Assembly (NCBI RefSeq): GCF_036237315.1
Contig: NZ_CP108356.1
Span: 682,001-746,000, forward strand
Length of the DNA: 64,000 bases
Direction of reading: 5' to 3'
Source of the DNA: Streptomyces sp. NBC_01351
GTDB taxonomy: Bacteria > Actinomycetota > Actinomycetes > Streptomycetales > Streptomycetaceae
The position numbers were made by a program, and so were the translations under genes. The notes under the pieces were generated by a model. It did no database searches. It was not told the DNA's origin and saw only the letters and a list, made by a program, of their open reading frames with translations. Positions 11,598-20,043 of this stretch are shown here, one piece after another (within the stretch, counting starts at the first letter, position 1; each line of letters begins with the position of its first letter).

Positions 11598-11924
11598 CTG
11601 ACTTCGCCTCCTTTCAACAGCTCACGATCCGGTTCGGTCGAAATTACGTTGCCGCAGGCCCATCGGTCAAGCGCGGGATGTGGAGACCACCAACAGGTTC
11701 CAGAAAGCTACGACAAATCGCCCATACGGTACCACGCCGCGGCGCGCTCCAGAATGAAGGGATATTACAACAATGTTACTTACGGTAAATGTGTGGTTGC
11801 AGTGCAACGTGGTTTCCGTGGGGCCGCTTAACCCGCGCCCCAGAAACTCTGTATTTACGGACAACAGCAGTTGCCTCCTCCCGTAGGAAGCGCCACTCGG
11901 CAGCGCATTCCTACGGGAGTGCGC
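11598..11924. other. Intergenic region, probable xdh promoter region and P450 terminus
   Basis: About 330 bases between the small ORF and the P450 stop codon. It is clearly richer in A/T than the flanks around 11,740-11,800. No credible reading frame was seen. The promoter of the leader ORF/xdh unit should lie here, reading leftwards; no box stands out strongly. Confidence 0.4.
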
Positions 11925-13115
11925 TCACACGTCCCAGGCGACCGGGAGGCTCTTCACCCCGAAGATGTCCGCGGTCTCCGGACGCAGGGCAACGTCTTCG
12001 GCCGGTACGGCAAGCCTCAGCGTGGGGAAGCGGCTCAGCAGCGCGGAGAACGCGACCCGCATCTCGATACGGGCCAGCTGCTGCCCCAGGCACAGGTGGA
12101 TGCCGTGGCCGAAGGCCAGGTGCCCGCCCTCCTCCCGGCGCAGGTCGAGCACGTGGGGATCGGTGAAGCGCTCGGGGTCGCGGTTGGCGGTGTTGTACGA
12201 CAGGAGGACCGTCGTGCCGGCCTCGACGGTCTGCCCGCCCACCTCGACGTCCTCCAGCGCGGTCCGCATGAACGATGTGGCGACGCTCAGATGCCGCAGC
12301 AGCTCCTCCACCGCCTGGTCGACGAGCGTCGGATCGGCGCGCAGCGCTGCCATCTGCGCCGGGTTCTGCAGGAGCGCGAAGGTCCCGAGGGCCAGCATGT
12401 TCGCGGTGGTGTCGAACCCGGCCGCGAGCAGGATCAGGCTGATCCCCTGCAGCTCCTCATCGGTCAGATCGCTGTCGGTGAGTTCGCTGAGCACGTCGTC
12501 GGTGGGCTTCGCACGCTTGGCGGCCACCAGCTCCGCGAGGTACTCCTGGGTCGCGGTGTAGGCCGCCAACAGGTCCTCGTCGCTCGTCTCCCCGTTCATG
12601 AACGTGTCGATCTGTTCCTGGAACGAGTCCCGGTCCTCGTACGGCACCCCCAGCAGCTCACAGATGACGATGGTGGGGATGGGCTTGGCGAACGCGGTCA
12701 CCAGGTCCGCCGTCGGCCCGGTCCTTTCCATGGCGTCCAGGCAGTCGGTGGTGATCTGCTCGATGCGCTCGGTGAGCAGTCGCATCCGCCGGGCGGTGAA
12801 CTTGCCCACCAGCGGTTTCCGGTAGCGCCCGTGCTGTGGTTCGTCCATGAGGAGGAACTCGCCGGGCGGCGCCGGCGGGATGTCGAAGTCGACCACGTTC
12901 AGCAGCTCTTTGCGCGAGCTGAACCGCGGGTCCGCCAGGACCGACCTGACCAGGTCGTATCCGGTGATCAGCCAGCCGGGTTTCCCGCCGGGGTGGGTGT
13001 AGCGGCTGATGGGGCCGTTGCTGCGGGCTTCGATCAGCTCGGCCGGCGGGTCGAAAGGACAGCCGGGCCGGCGCTCCGTCGGCAGCGTCGTCACCGTGTG
13101 GAGCGATTCATTCAT
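11925..13115 (-). CDS. Cytochrome P450
   Basis: 396 residues, the usual length of soluble bacterial CYP105/107-like enzymes. Visible landmarks: I-helix oxygen-binding AGFDTTANML, K-helix EELLR, and the haem-ligand loop FGHGIHLCLGQQLAR with the axial Cys. The N-terminal CPFDPPAEL and SRYTHPGGKPGWLITGYDLV match the CYP105 style. It probably hydroxylates a hydrophobic metabolite, using ferredoxin supplied from elsewhere since none is adjacent. It is divergent from the VOC gene across a 319-base gap. Confidence 0.92.
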   Translation of the reverse strand: MNESLHTVTTLPTERRPGCPFDPPAELIEARSNGPISRYTHPGGKPGWLITGYDLVRSVLADPRFSSRKELLNVVDFDIPPAPPGEFLLMDEPQHGRYRKPLVGKFTARRMRLLTERIEQITTDCLDAMERTGPTADLVTAFAKPIPTIVICELLGVPYEDRDSFQEQIDTFMNGETSDEDLLAAYTATQEYLAELVAAKRAKPTDDVLSELTDSDLTDEELQGISLILLAAGFDTTANMLALGTFALLQNPAQMAALRADPTLVDQAVEELLRHLSVATSFMRTALEDVEVGGQTVEAGTTVLLSYNTANRDPERFTDPHVLDLRREEGGHLAFGHGIHLCLGQQLARIEMRVAFSALLSRFPTLRLAVPAEDVALRPETADIFGVKSLPVAWDV

Positions 13116-13434
13116 GACCGTTCCTCACCTCGCGATAGTGCGTGTTCGATGAATCTCGAAAGCTACGTAGCATTCAGGTCCGCCGCAATCCACTGAAACA
13201 CATATCCGCAGGTGGACGACGCCATATTGATGCAATGACCCTGGGATTGAACGCAATAGCGCGTTGCATTGACCAGCGGTGAAGGTCACCCCGGCCTCGG
13301 CCGGGCGGGGCCCTTCGGGGCATCCGGTGCCCCGGGTGCCGCGCGGCGCGGGCGCGCGTGCCGCGGGTTCGGGATATCTGTGGTCGCAGGCGGCGGTCGG
13401 TGGTGACCGCCACTGTCCGGAAAGGCGGGAGCCG
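13116..13434. other. Divergent promoter region between P450 and VOC genes
   Basis: The P450-proximal half is A/T-rich and holds a 10-bp palindrome GCTACGTAGC near 13,161. The VOC-proximal half is G/C-rich. No gene is visible. Regulation of the P450 from this side is likely, but no regulator gene is adjacent. Confidence 0.35.
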
Positions 13435-13920
13435 GTGACTGTCCAGCCCATTCCCGAGGGGTACCCGCGCGTCACGCCGTACCTCTGTATCGACGGAGCC
13501 GCGGCCGCGATCGACTTCTACGTCTCCGTGCTCGGCGCGCAGGAGCGGATGAGGATGGCCGCGCCCGGAGGCAAGATCGCCCATGCCGAGCTGGAGCTCG
13601 GCAACTCGGTCATCATGCTCGCGGACGAATACCCGGACATGGGATTCCGCTCGCCGAAGGCGGTGGGTGGTACGCCCATCACCCTGCACGTGTACGTCGA
13701 GGACGTCGACGCGGTGTTCGCCGAGGCCCTCTCCCGGGGCGCCACCGAGCTGTCACCGATCAAGACCGAGTTCTACGGCGACCGCTCCGGCCAATTGGAG
13801 GACCCGTTCGGCCACCGCTGGAACCTCGCCACGCATGTCGAGGACGTCCCGCCGGACGATATGCAGAAACGGTCCGAGGAGGCCATGCGCTCCGTGGGGT
13901 CCGCACCCGACGGCGGCTGA
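13435..13920 (+). CDS. VOC (glyoxalase/PhnB-like) family protein
   Basis: 161 residues from a GTG behind GGGAG. PhnB-like VOC fold: YPRVTPYLCIDGAAAAIDFY, HAELELGNSVIMLADE, then DPFGHRWNLATH near the end, the segment that supplies the last metal ligand in enzymatic members. Such proteins include glyoxalases, dioxygenases and antibiotic-binding resistance proteins; function here is not determined. A longer upstream reading frame exists, but conservation begins only after this GTG. Confidence 0.85.
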   Translation: MTVQPIPEGYPRVTPYLCIDGAAAAIDFYVSVLGAQERMRMAAPGGKIAHAELELGNSVIMLADEYPDMGFRSPKAVGGTPITLHVYVEDVDAVFAEALSRGATELSPIKTEFYGDRSGQLEDPFGHRWNLATHVEDVPPDDMQKRSEEAMRSVGSAPDGG

Positions 13921-14103
13921 ACCGGGTGAGATGGTTTTACCCGTTTCCAGAATGACCGTAGGAAATTCGATTCCCATTCCGATATCTCCCAGGCGCAGGT
14001 CTGCGAGCAGCGCGTGGAAGTTCCGGGCGGGCTGCTCGACGACCTCTGCACGGTGGTGGCCGTCGGCCTCCGACCGGATCCACGGTTACAGGTCCGGCGA
14101 GCC

Positions 14104-14595
14104 CTACAGGTCGAGCTCGTAGACCTGCCCTACGAGGTCGGCGCCGAAGCTGTGGTGCGGTTCCTCCTCCACGAGGAGGAAGCCGGCGGCCAGGTAGATC
14201 CCGCGCGCGGCCGCCAGGGTGTCGTTGGTCCAGAGCCGGATCCGCTCATAGCCCGCTTCGCGCGCGAAGTCCACGCACCGGGCCACCAGGCGGGAGCCCA
14301 GCCGGTGCCCGCGTGCGGCGGGGTCGACGAGCAGGATCCGCAGCTTGGCGGTGCCCTCCTCGCCTGCCACGCAGAACACGCTGCCGACCCGGCGGCCGTC
14401 CAGCTCCGCGATCCAGGCGGCCTCGCGGGCCGGGTCGTTGTCCTCGGCGTAGTCGGCGACGATCCGCGCGACGAGGGCTTCGAAGCTGCTGTCCCAGCCG
14501 AACTCCTTCGCGTACTGCTCGCCGTGCGCCATCACGACCCAGCCGAGGTCGCCCGGCTCCCCCAGCGGCCTGATCACTGCCTGCACCTCACTCAT
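14104..14595 (-). CDS. GNAT family N-acetyltransferase
   Basis: 163 residues. The acetyl-CoA-binding core is visible as LRILLVDPAARGHRLGSRLV (V-x-P-x-x-R-x-x-G-x-G/A type), followed by AREAGYERIRLWTNDTL and IYLAAGFLLVEEE. N-terminal GWVVMAHGEQYAKEFGWD is typical of acetyltransferases often fused to MarR domains; here it stands alone. Substrate unknown. It is divergent from a TetR gene with a shared palindrome, so it is probably that regulator's target. The 180 bases before it hold no gene I can support. Confidence 0.88.
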   Translation of the reverse strand: MSEVQAVIRPLGEPGDLGWVVMAHGEQYAKEFGWDSSFEALVARIVADYAEDNDPAREAAWIAELDGRRVGSVFCVAGEEGTAKLRILLVDPAARGHRLGSRLVARCVDFAREAGYERIRLWTNDTLAAARGIYLAAGFLLVEEEPHHSFGADLVGQVYELDL

Positions 14596-14634
14596 GGGGG
14601 CCTCTCTCCCGATGCGACCGAAACGGCCGAACCG

Positions 14635-14664
14635 ACTGAAACGACTGTTTCAGTAAAGCATAAT
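14635..14664 (+). promoter_or_regulatory. TetR operator and -10 box of a leaderless promoter
   Basis: ACTGAAAC-GACT-GTTTCAGT is a 20-bp palindrome with perfect 8-base arms between the divergent GNAT and TetR genes. Six bases on lies CATAAT, a good -10 box, and the TetR GTG begins 7 bases after it. Transcription would therefore start at about the GTG itself, giving a leaderless mRNA, and the operator would cover the -35 region. Confidence 0.72.
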
Positions 14665-14670
14665 GGCCAG

Positions 14671-15273
14671 GTGCCCCCCTCCGACCGGACCGACTCCGCC
14701 CGCAAGCACCAGCTGCTCGAACTGGCCTACGCCCACGTCCTGGACCACGGACTGGCCGACATGTCCCTGCGCCCCCTCGCAGAGGCGATCGGGAGCAGCC
14801 CGCGCGTCCTCCTCTTCCTCTTCGGCAGCAAGGACGCCCTGGTCCAGGCCCTGCTCGCCCGCGCACGCGAAGACGAGACGGGCATGCTCGGTGCCGTGCA
14901 CCGGGCCCGCCCGGGGCACGACCTCGCCCGGGCGGGACAGCTGGTGTGGGGATGGCTGGCCGATCCCGCGCACCGCAAGCTCCTCACCCTGTGGGTCGAG
15001 GGCTACTCCCGGTCACTGACCGCAGACGCCGGGCCGTGGGCGGGCTTCGCCGGCCGTACGATCTCCGACTGGCTCGAGGTCTTCGCCGCCGCCCAGCCAC
15101 CCGCCCACCGGGACACCCCCGAGGGACTGGCCGAGCGCACCCTGTTGCTCGCGGTCCTGAGGGGGGCCCTGCTGGACCTGCTCGCGGCCGGCGACGAGCC
15201 CCGCGCCACCGCGGCCGTCACCGCCCACCTCCGCACACTGACGAACCCGGCCGCCGCGCCGCCGACGCCGTAG
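14671..15273 (+). CDS. TetR family transcriptional regulator
   Basis: 200 residues. N-terminal TetR helix-turn-helix: RKHQLLELAYAHVLDHGLAD, then LRPLAEAIGSSPRVLLFLFG. The C-terminal helical ligand domain has no specific signature. GTG start chosen because a -10 box lies 7 bases upstream and conservation begins here; there is no Shine-Dalgarno sequence, consistent with leaderless translation. It probably represses itself and the divergent acetyltransferase through the 20-bp palindrome. Confidence 0.85.
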   Translation: MPPSDRTDSARKHQLLELAYAHVLDHGLADMSLRPLAEAIGSSPRVLLFLFGSKDALVQALLARAREDETGMLGAVHRARPGHDLARAGQLVWGWLADPAHRKLLTLWVEGYSRSLTADAGPWAGFAGRTISDWLEVFAAAQPPAHRDTPEGLAERTLLLAVLRGALLDLLAAGDEPRATAAVTAHLRTLTNPAAAPPTP

Positions 15274-15589
15274 GCCGGACCTGACGAACTGCCACCAAAG
15301 TCCGCACCGGGTCAGCACGGATCACGCAGTTCCGCGGCCGCGCGCCGGCCGCCGGGGCGAACCCGTCCGGGGCGGCCACGGCGCTCCGGATCGTCGGCCA
15401 AGCTCACCCCTGGACCTCAACCTGGACGACTGAACCGCGCGCCGGGCGTCGATCACACGGCCCCCGCCCTCGAACCCCGCTCTCGAATCGGAGTCGCGGA
15501 CATGCCAACATTGGGGCGCGCGCACCAGGCTTCCGGGGAGAGGTTCACCCCGGTCGGCCGCCCCCGCCCGGCGTCACCAGAGTGAGGAC
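15274..15589. other. Intergenic region without a recognisable gene
   Basis: 316 bases of G/C-rich sequence between TetR and the small gene ahead of the P450. Frames are interrupted and none has a convincing ribosome site or recognisable product. The promoter of the downstream two-gene unit should lie near its right end. Confidence 0.4.
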
Positions 15590-16045
15590 ATGGACCTTGA
15601 GCAGCTTCGCGCCACGTGTGAAGCGCGCGTCGAGGAACTTCGACTCCCGCACCGCTTCAGCACCCGCGACCTCCGCGACGCCGTGGCCGAACAACGCGGA
15701 CGCCCCATCATCCTGCGCCCCCTGAGCACGCTGGGCGCCATGGACGCCCCGTGCGGCATCCGTCTGGAGACCCCGGACGCAGACCTGTTGTTCTACGAGG
15801 AGGGCACCTCCCCCCTCCACCATGCCGGCACCCCCGAGGGCGATGCCGAGGTGGAGGCGGCCGTCATCGCCGCGGCCGTCAACGCGAAGCGCGCCGGACT
15901 CCCCCTCGACGGCGAAGAGGCCCCGCCCGCCGCCGGCACCCGCTCCCGCAAGGGCGACCTCCCGGCGGAGACCACGTGGCTGCTGCTCGTGGCGGACGCC
16001 TCCGCGCGACACCCGGCACCCGAGAACGCGGGCGCGGCCTCGTGA
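15590..16045 (+). CDS. ImmA/IrrE-related small protein lacking the metal site
   Basis: 151 residues. The N-terminal half (HRFSTRDLRDAVAEQRGRPI, then PCGIRLETPDADLLFYEEGT) is the opening of the ImmA/IrrE-type proteins common beside XRE regulators in streptomycetes. In those, the sequence continues into an H-E-L-G-H zinc motif. Here it breaks off at TSPLHHA and the remainder is unrelated, so no peptidase activity is expected. It overlaps the following P450 by 4 bases (GTGA), meaning a translationally coupled pair. Family assignment is from memory and should be tested. Confidence 0.55.
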   Translation: MDLEQLRATCEARVEELRLPHRFSTRDLRDAVAEQRGRPIILRPLSTLGAMDAPCGIRLETPDADLLFYEEGTSPLHHAGTPEGDAEVEAAVIAAAVNAKRAGLPLDGEEAPPAAGTRSRKGDLPAETTWLLLVADASARHPAPENAGAAS

Positions 16046-17232
16046 CCGCCCCGCGGCAGGACCCGCTGCGCGACCCGCGCTTCTTCGCCGACCCCTATCC
16101 CACCTACGACCGGCTGCGCGAGGGCTGCCCGGTCCAACGCATCCCCACCGGCTCCGGCGGACACCACGCGTACCTGATCACCGGTCACCCCGAGGCCCGC
16201 GAGGCGTTCACCGACCCCCGCCTGTCCAAGGACACGGCCCGCTTCTTCGCCGACCGGCCCTCGAACCGCGACCTGCACCCGGCGATCTCCCGCAACATGC
16301 TGGCGAGCGACCCACCGGCACACGCGCGCCAACGGCGGGTGGCGACACCCCTGTTCACCACCGGACGCGTCCGGGAACTGCGCCCGTACATCACCCGGGT
16401 CGTCGACGACCTCATGACCGCGTGGCGACCCGGTACGGAGGTCGACCTGGTGGCGGAACTGGCGGTACCCCTGCCCGTCACCGTCGTCTGCGAGCTGCTG
16501 GGGGTGCCGGAATCCGACCGCGCCGCGCTCGCCGGCTGGTCCCACGACCTCTTCGACGCGACCGACACCGACCGCGTCGACGCCGCGTCACACCGGATCG
16601 GCGACTACCTGACCCACCTCGTCGACACGGCCCGCACCACCCCCGGCGACGGCCCGCTCCACTCCCTCCTGCGCGACTGCGACGAGGGCGGACTCGACCG
16701 GGACGAGACCGTCTCGCTGGCCGCCCTCCTCCTGGTCGCCGGGCACGAGACCACCACCCACTTCATCGGCAACGCCGTCCTGGCCCTGCTCCGGCACCCG
16801 GAGGCGTTCGACCGCCTGCGCCGGGACCCGGACCTGATCCCCGGCGCCCTCGACGAACTGCTCCGCTTCGACTCCCCGGTGAGCGTGGCCACCTTCCGTC
16901 ACAGCACGGAGGACCTGCGCGTCGGCGGGGTCGACATCCCGGCGGGCTTCCCGGTGCTCATCGCCCCCGGGGCCGCGAACCGCGACCCGGCGGCGTTCCC
17001 CGACCCGCACCGCCTCGACCTCGACCGCGACGCCGGCGGCCACCTCTCCTTCGGCCACGGCATCCACCGCTGCCCGGGCGCCCCCCTGGCCCGGGCCGAG
17101 GCGGAAATCGCCCTCCGCACCCTGGTGACCCGCTTCCCGAACACGCGCCTGGCCATCCCCGCGGAATCCCTGACCTGGCGCCGAACCCGTCTCACCCGCG
17201 GCCTGGCCGCCCTTCCCCTCACCCTCAACTGA
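16042..17232 (+). CDS. Cytochrome P450
   Basis: 396 residues from a GTG overlapping the previous stop. Landmarks: DPRFFADPYPTYDRLR, I-helix VAGHETTTHF, K-helix DELLRFDSP, haem loop FGHGIHRCPGAPLARAE with the Cys ligand. It resembles the CYP107/CYP109-like group that tailors secondary metabolites, but no biosynthetic genes are near. Downstream a remnant of an SRPBCC gene and a bidirectional hairpin separate it from the convergent acyl-CoA dehydrogenase. Confidence 0.92.
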   Translation: MTAPRQDPLRDPRFFADPYPTYDRLREGCPVQRIPTGSGGHHAYLITGHPEAREAFTDPRLSKDTARFFADRPSNRDLHPAISRNMLASDPPAHARQRRVATPLFTTGRVRELRPYITRVVDDLMTAWRPGTEVDLVAELAVPLPVTVVCELLGVPESDRAALAGWSHDLFDATDTDRVDAASHRIGDYLTHLVDTARTTPGDGPLHSLLRDCDEGGLDRDETVSLAALLLVAGHETTTHFIGNAVLALLRHPEAFDRLRRDPDLIPGALDELLRFDSPVSVATFRHSTEDLRVGGVDIPAGFPVLIAPGAANRDPAAFPDPHRLDLDRDAGGHLSFGHGIHRCPGAPLARAEAEIALRTLVTRFPNTRLAIPAESLTWRRTRLTRGLAALPLTLN

Positions 17233-17295
17233 CGAGGACGGCGCCCGGGAGCTGCAGGACGCTCCCGACGCGTCATTCGACAAGCCCGGAGCTAG

Positions 17296-17388
17296 GTCCG
17301 GCGTCAGGTCGCGGGTGATCTGAAGCGGTTCGAGCTGTTCATCGAGTCGCTCGGGGTGGAGACGGGCGCCTGGCGCGGCGAGGTCTGA
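17296..17388 (+). pseudogene. C-terminal remnant of an SRPBCC (polyketide cyclase/START-like) gene
   Basis: Thirty in-frame codons, directly after a TAG, read VRRQVAGDLKRFELFIESLG and end GAWRGEV then TGA. This is the typical C-terminal helix and tail of streptomycete SRPBCC proteins and matches the complete one elsewhere in this window (RVKGDLRRFKGFIEEMGQET, then GGWRGRI). The rest of the gene is absent, so it is a fragment left by a deletion. Confidence 0.65.
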
Positions 17389-17425
17389 TCCTCTGCCGGT
17401 GACGCGGACGGGAACGGGAACGGGA

Positions 17426-17456
17426 ACGGGCCCGAACTCGTCGAGTTCGGGCCCGT
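17426..17456. terminator. Bidirectional hairpin between convergent P450 and acyl-CoA dehydrogenase
   Basis: ACGGGCCCGAACTC-GTC-GAGTTCGGGCCCGT has a 14-bp perfect stem and 3-base loop. It is preceded by three tandem GGAACG units. It lies between two convergent transcription units and should stop both. Confidence 0.78.
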
Positions 17457-17557
17457 CACCGAGGTGGCCTCCTTGCCGAAGCTCCGCACCTCGGTGTCGA
17501 CGACCAGGGAGGCGTCACCGACCTCGTAGGAGTGCCAGGCGGCCCCGTCAGCTGCCG

Positions 17558-19276
17558 TTACGGCGTCATCTCGTAGGCCCCGGACAAGGCTTCGACACGC
17601 TCCCAGACCCGCGCCGCGCGGGCCTCGTCGACGACCGGGCGGCGTACGGCTCGCATGGCCCAGGCCTGCTGCGCTTCGGTGGCGGAATCCTTTCCGTGCA
17701 GTTCGACGGCGTGTCCGGAGAAGTCGCGCACCAGCACGGAGAAGAGCTCGTCGAGCACGGACTCGTCCAGATCCGTCAGGCGGGCCTGTTCCAGGATCAG
17801 CTGACCGTGCACCACCAGCGCGAACAGCTGGCCGACGGAGAGCAGGAAATCGAGGTCGCGGCCCTGCCGCTCGTCGGGCGCCATGGTGGCCACGAACTCG
17901 CTCAGGGCGTCGGCCTGTTCGCGGAAACGGGCCACGTTCGGCACGGCGGCGTACGAGTCGAAGGCGGGCCGCCAGTCGTGGAAGCGGACGGAGCCCAGGC
18001 CGCGGGCCGGTCCCTGGCGGAAGAGGAAGGCGTCGTCGGCCGCGTCGAGACGGGTCGGCACGGCGGGGTACTCGACCGGCTCCAGCAGGTGGTTGCGCAT
18101 GAACTTGAGGATCAGCGCGAGGTTGACGTGGACCGTCCCTTCGAGCTTGGGCAGGCCGCGGATCTCCACGGCCGCCTCGGCGAAGTACGTGTCCTTCTCG
18201 AAGCCCTTGGCGGCGATGACGTCCCACATCAGGTCGATGACCTTCTCGCCCTCCGTGGTCACCTTCATCTTCGTCATCGGGTTGAAGAGCAGGTAGCGGC
18301 GGTCCTCGGGACCGGCCGAACGGAAGTAGTCGACGGCGCGGTCGCTGAACAGCTTCATGCCGACGAGGCGGACGTACGCGTCGGCCAGCTCGCGGCGCAC
18401 GTGCGGGAAGGCGGTGACGGGGCGGCCGTAGAGGACGCGGTTCTGGGCGTGGGTCACGGCCTCGTACATCGCGTGTTCGCAGATGCCGATCGAGGCGGTG
18501 CAGAGGTTGAACTTGCCGACGTTGACGGTGTTGAGGGCCGCGTCGAAGGCGGCGCGGCCGGTGTGCAGGACGTCGTCCGGCGACACCGGGTAGTCGGCCA
18601 GACGGAACTCGCTGACGTACTTGGAGGAGTCGACGACGTTCTGCACCAGCTGGTAGGCGGGGTGGCGGCTGTCGGCCGCGAAGAAGACGTACCCGTCCGG
18701 GCCCTCGATGTCGGTGCGTCGGCCGAAGACCGAGACGAGCCCGGCGGCGTTGCCGTTGCCGATGTAGTACTTGGAGCCGCCGGCCAGGAATCCGCCGTTG
18801 CCATCGGGCTCCAGCAGCATGTCGGTGGAGTAGATGTCGGCGCCGTGGGTCCGCTCGGACAGCCCGAAGGCGAAGACCTCTCCCTGCGAGAGGAGTTCGG
18901 CCGCGCGGCTGCGGGCGGTGGCGTTGTCGCTCTGCCAGACCGGGCCGAGACCGAGGATGGTCACCTGCCACGCGTACCAGTAGTCGAGGCCGTAGAACCC
19001 GAGGATCTCGTTGAGGGCGGCGATCCGGGCGGTGTCCCAGCGCTGGTCCTGCTGTCCGGCGGCGGAGGCCGGGGTGAGGAAGGTGGAGAACAAGCCCTCC
19101 TTGGCGGCGAAGGCGAGGAACTCCCCCAGCCAGGCGCGGGAACGGTAGTCCTCGAGCAGCTGCCGCTTGCCGCGCGCCTCGAACCAGTCGACGGTGGCGC
19201 GGAGCAGCCTGCGGGTCTCGGGGTCGAAGTGCGCCGGGTCGTAGGTGTGCGGGTTGAACAGCAGCGAGTCGGCCAT
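17558..19276 (-). CDS. Acyl-CoA dehydrogenase family protein
   Basis: 572 residues. Three-domain acyl-CoA dehydrogenase/oxidase fold: GLSERTHGADIYSTDM is the FAD-binding middle-domain motif (normally T-E-x-x-x-G-S-D), GGSKYYIGNG follows, and helices continue with VGKFNLCTASIGICEHAMYE and NRVLYGRPVTAFPHVR. Longer than the usual 380-400 residues; the extra C-terminal helical region resembles acyl-CoA oxidases. It likely desaturates a CoA or carrier-bound acyl chain. A PadR regulator sits just upstream on the same strand. Confidence 0.85.
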   Translation of the reverse strand: MADSLLFNPHTYDPAHFDPETRRLLRATVDWFEARGKRQLLEDYRSRAWLGEFLAFAAKEGLFSTFLTPASAAGQQDQRWDTARIAALNEILGFYGLDYWYAWQVTILGLGPVWQSDNATARSRAAELLSQGEVFAFGLSERTHGADIYSTDMLLEPDGNGGFLAGGSKYYIGNGNAAGLVSVFGRRTDIEGPDGYVFFAADSRHPAYQLVQNVVDSSKYVSEFRLADYPVSPDDVLHTGRAAFDAALNTVNVGKFNLCTASIGICEHAMYEAVTHAQNRVLYGRPVTAFPHVRRELADAYVRLVGMKLFSDRAVDYFRSAGPEDRRYLLFNPMTKMKVTTEGEKVIDLMWDVIAAKGFEKDTYFAEAAVEIRGLPKLEGTVHVNLALILKFMRNHLLEPVEYPAVPTRLDAADDAFLFRQGPARGLGSVRFHDWRPAFDSYAAVPNVARFREQADALSEFVATMAPDERQGRDLDFLLSVGQLFALVVHGQLILEQARLTDLDESVLDELFSVLVRDFSGHAVELHGKDSATEAQQAWAMRAVRRPVVDEARAARVWERVEALSGAYEMTP

Positions 19277-19330
19277 GGATGTTCACCTTCGGAAGAGGAG
19301 ACGAGAGGGGAGAGGTGAGTCGTAGGTGGT

Positions 19331-19355
19331 GCGGTGCGGTGCGGTGCGGTGCGGT
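19331..19355. repeat. Pentanucleotide tandem repeat, 5 copies of GCGGT
   Basis: Five exact copies of GCGGT abut the stop codon of the PadR gene, in the spacer before the acyl-CoA dehydrogenase start. The short spacer plus repeat could vary in length by slippage and so alter spacing between the two genes. Confidence 0.7.
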
Positions 19356-19922
19356 TCAGCCGGACGGTGACGTCACGCCGAGGCGCTGGAGCGTGGCGAG
19401 GACGTCGTCCAGCCAGGCGATCGTCATCCGTTCGTACGCGATGCCGCCGCGCAGCACGACGTGCTGGAGCTCCTGTCCGGCGTCGAGCGGAGCGGGGGCC
19501 TCGGGTCCGGTGAAGTCACGCAGTTCCCCGGCGAGATAGTGCGCGAGCCGGTCGCTGTGCACCTGGTGATGCCGTTCGACCTCGCAGATCAGCGCGGCCG
19601 GGTCGTCGAAGGCCGCGCCGCGGATCTTCACGGCGAGTTCGTGGCGCAGGCTCTCGGGTTCGATCGGCTCGTGCAGCCACCGGGCGAGGGCCGCGCGCCC
19701 GGGGGCGGCGACGGAGTACTCCTTCTTGTCGGGCCGGGCCCGCTGTGGCACTTCACGGACGGTGAGCAGGCCGTCGCGCTCCATGCGCCCCAGCACCCGG
19801 TAGATCTGCTGGTGCGTGGCGGTCCAGAAGTAGCCGATGGACCGGTCGAAGCGGCGGGCGAGTTCATAGCCTGAGCCCGGCATCTCCAGCAGGGAGACGA
19901 GGATCGCGTGGTCGAGCGCCAT
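19356..19922 (-). CDS. PadR family transcriptional regulator
   Basis: 188 residues. N-terminal PadR winged helix: DHAILVSLLEMPGSGYELAR, TATHQQIYRVLGRMERDGLL, then the wing KKEYSVAAPGRAALARWL. The C-terminal Vir-type helical domain supports dimerisation. It precedes the acyl-CoA dehydrogenase gene on the same strand, and a 22-bp palindrome lies immediately before its start, so it probably represses itself and that gene in response to a phenolic or lipid-like ligand. Confidence 0.9.
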   Translation of the reverse strand: MALDHAILVSLLEMPGSGYELARRFDRSIGYFWTATHQQIYRVLGRMERDGLLTVREVPQRARPDKKEYSVAAPGRAALARWLHEPIEPESLRHELAVKIRGAAFDDPAALICEVERHHQVHSDRLAHYLAGELRDFTGPEAPAPLDAGQELQHVVLRGGIAYERMTIAWLDDVLATLQRLGVTSPSG

Positions 19923-19933
19923 ACCTCGATCCT

Positions 19934-19955
19934 TCTATGCAACTCGTTGCATAGA
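19934..19955 (-). promoter_or_regulatory. 22-bp palindrome, PadR operator
   Basis: TCTATGCAAC-TC-GTTGCATAGA has perfect 10-base arms and lies 12 bases before the PadR start codon. PadR proteins bind ATGCAA/TTGCAT-type palindromes of this length. Autoregulation is inferred from position. Confidence 0.75.
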
Positions 19956-20043
19956 CAAGTCCCGGCGCCCGGGTGAGACGCGGCTCACCCGGGGGCTCCG
20001 AGGGTGTCGGCGAGAAACGCGCGGCCCCGGCAGCCGCGTAGGC

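Noticed and set aside
9875..11788. A 600-codon frame antisense to xdhA
   Set aside because: Mirror of the real gene; no ribosome site, composition typical of an antisense shadow.
17410..17430. GGAACG triple repeat as a regulatory iteron
   Set aside because: It abuts the terminator stem between convergent genes, where a binding array is unlikely; probably simple sequence.
17304..19318. Long frames on both strands over the acyl-CoA dehydrogenase
   Set aside because: Only the frame giving the acyl-CoA dehydrogenase motifs is protein-like; the others are Arg/Pro/Gly shadows.
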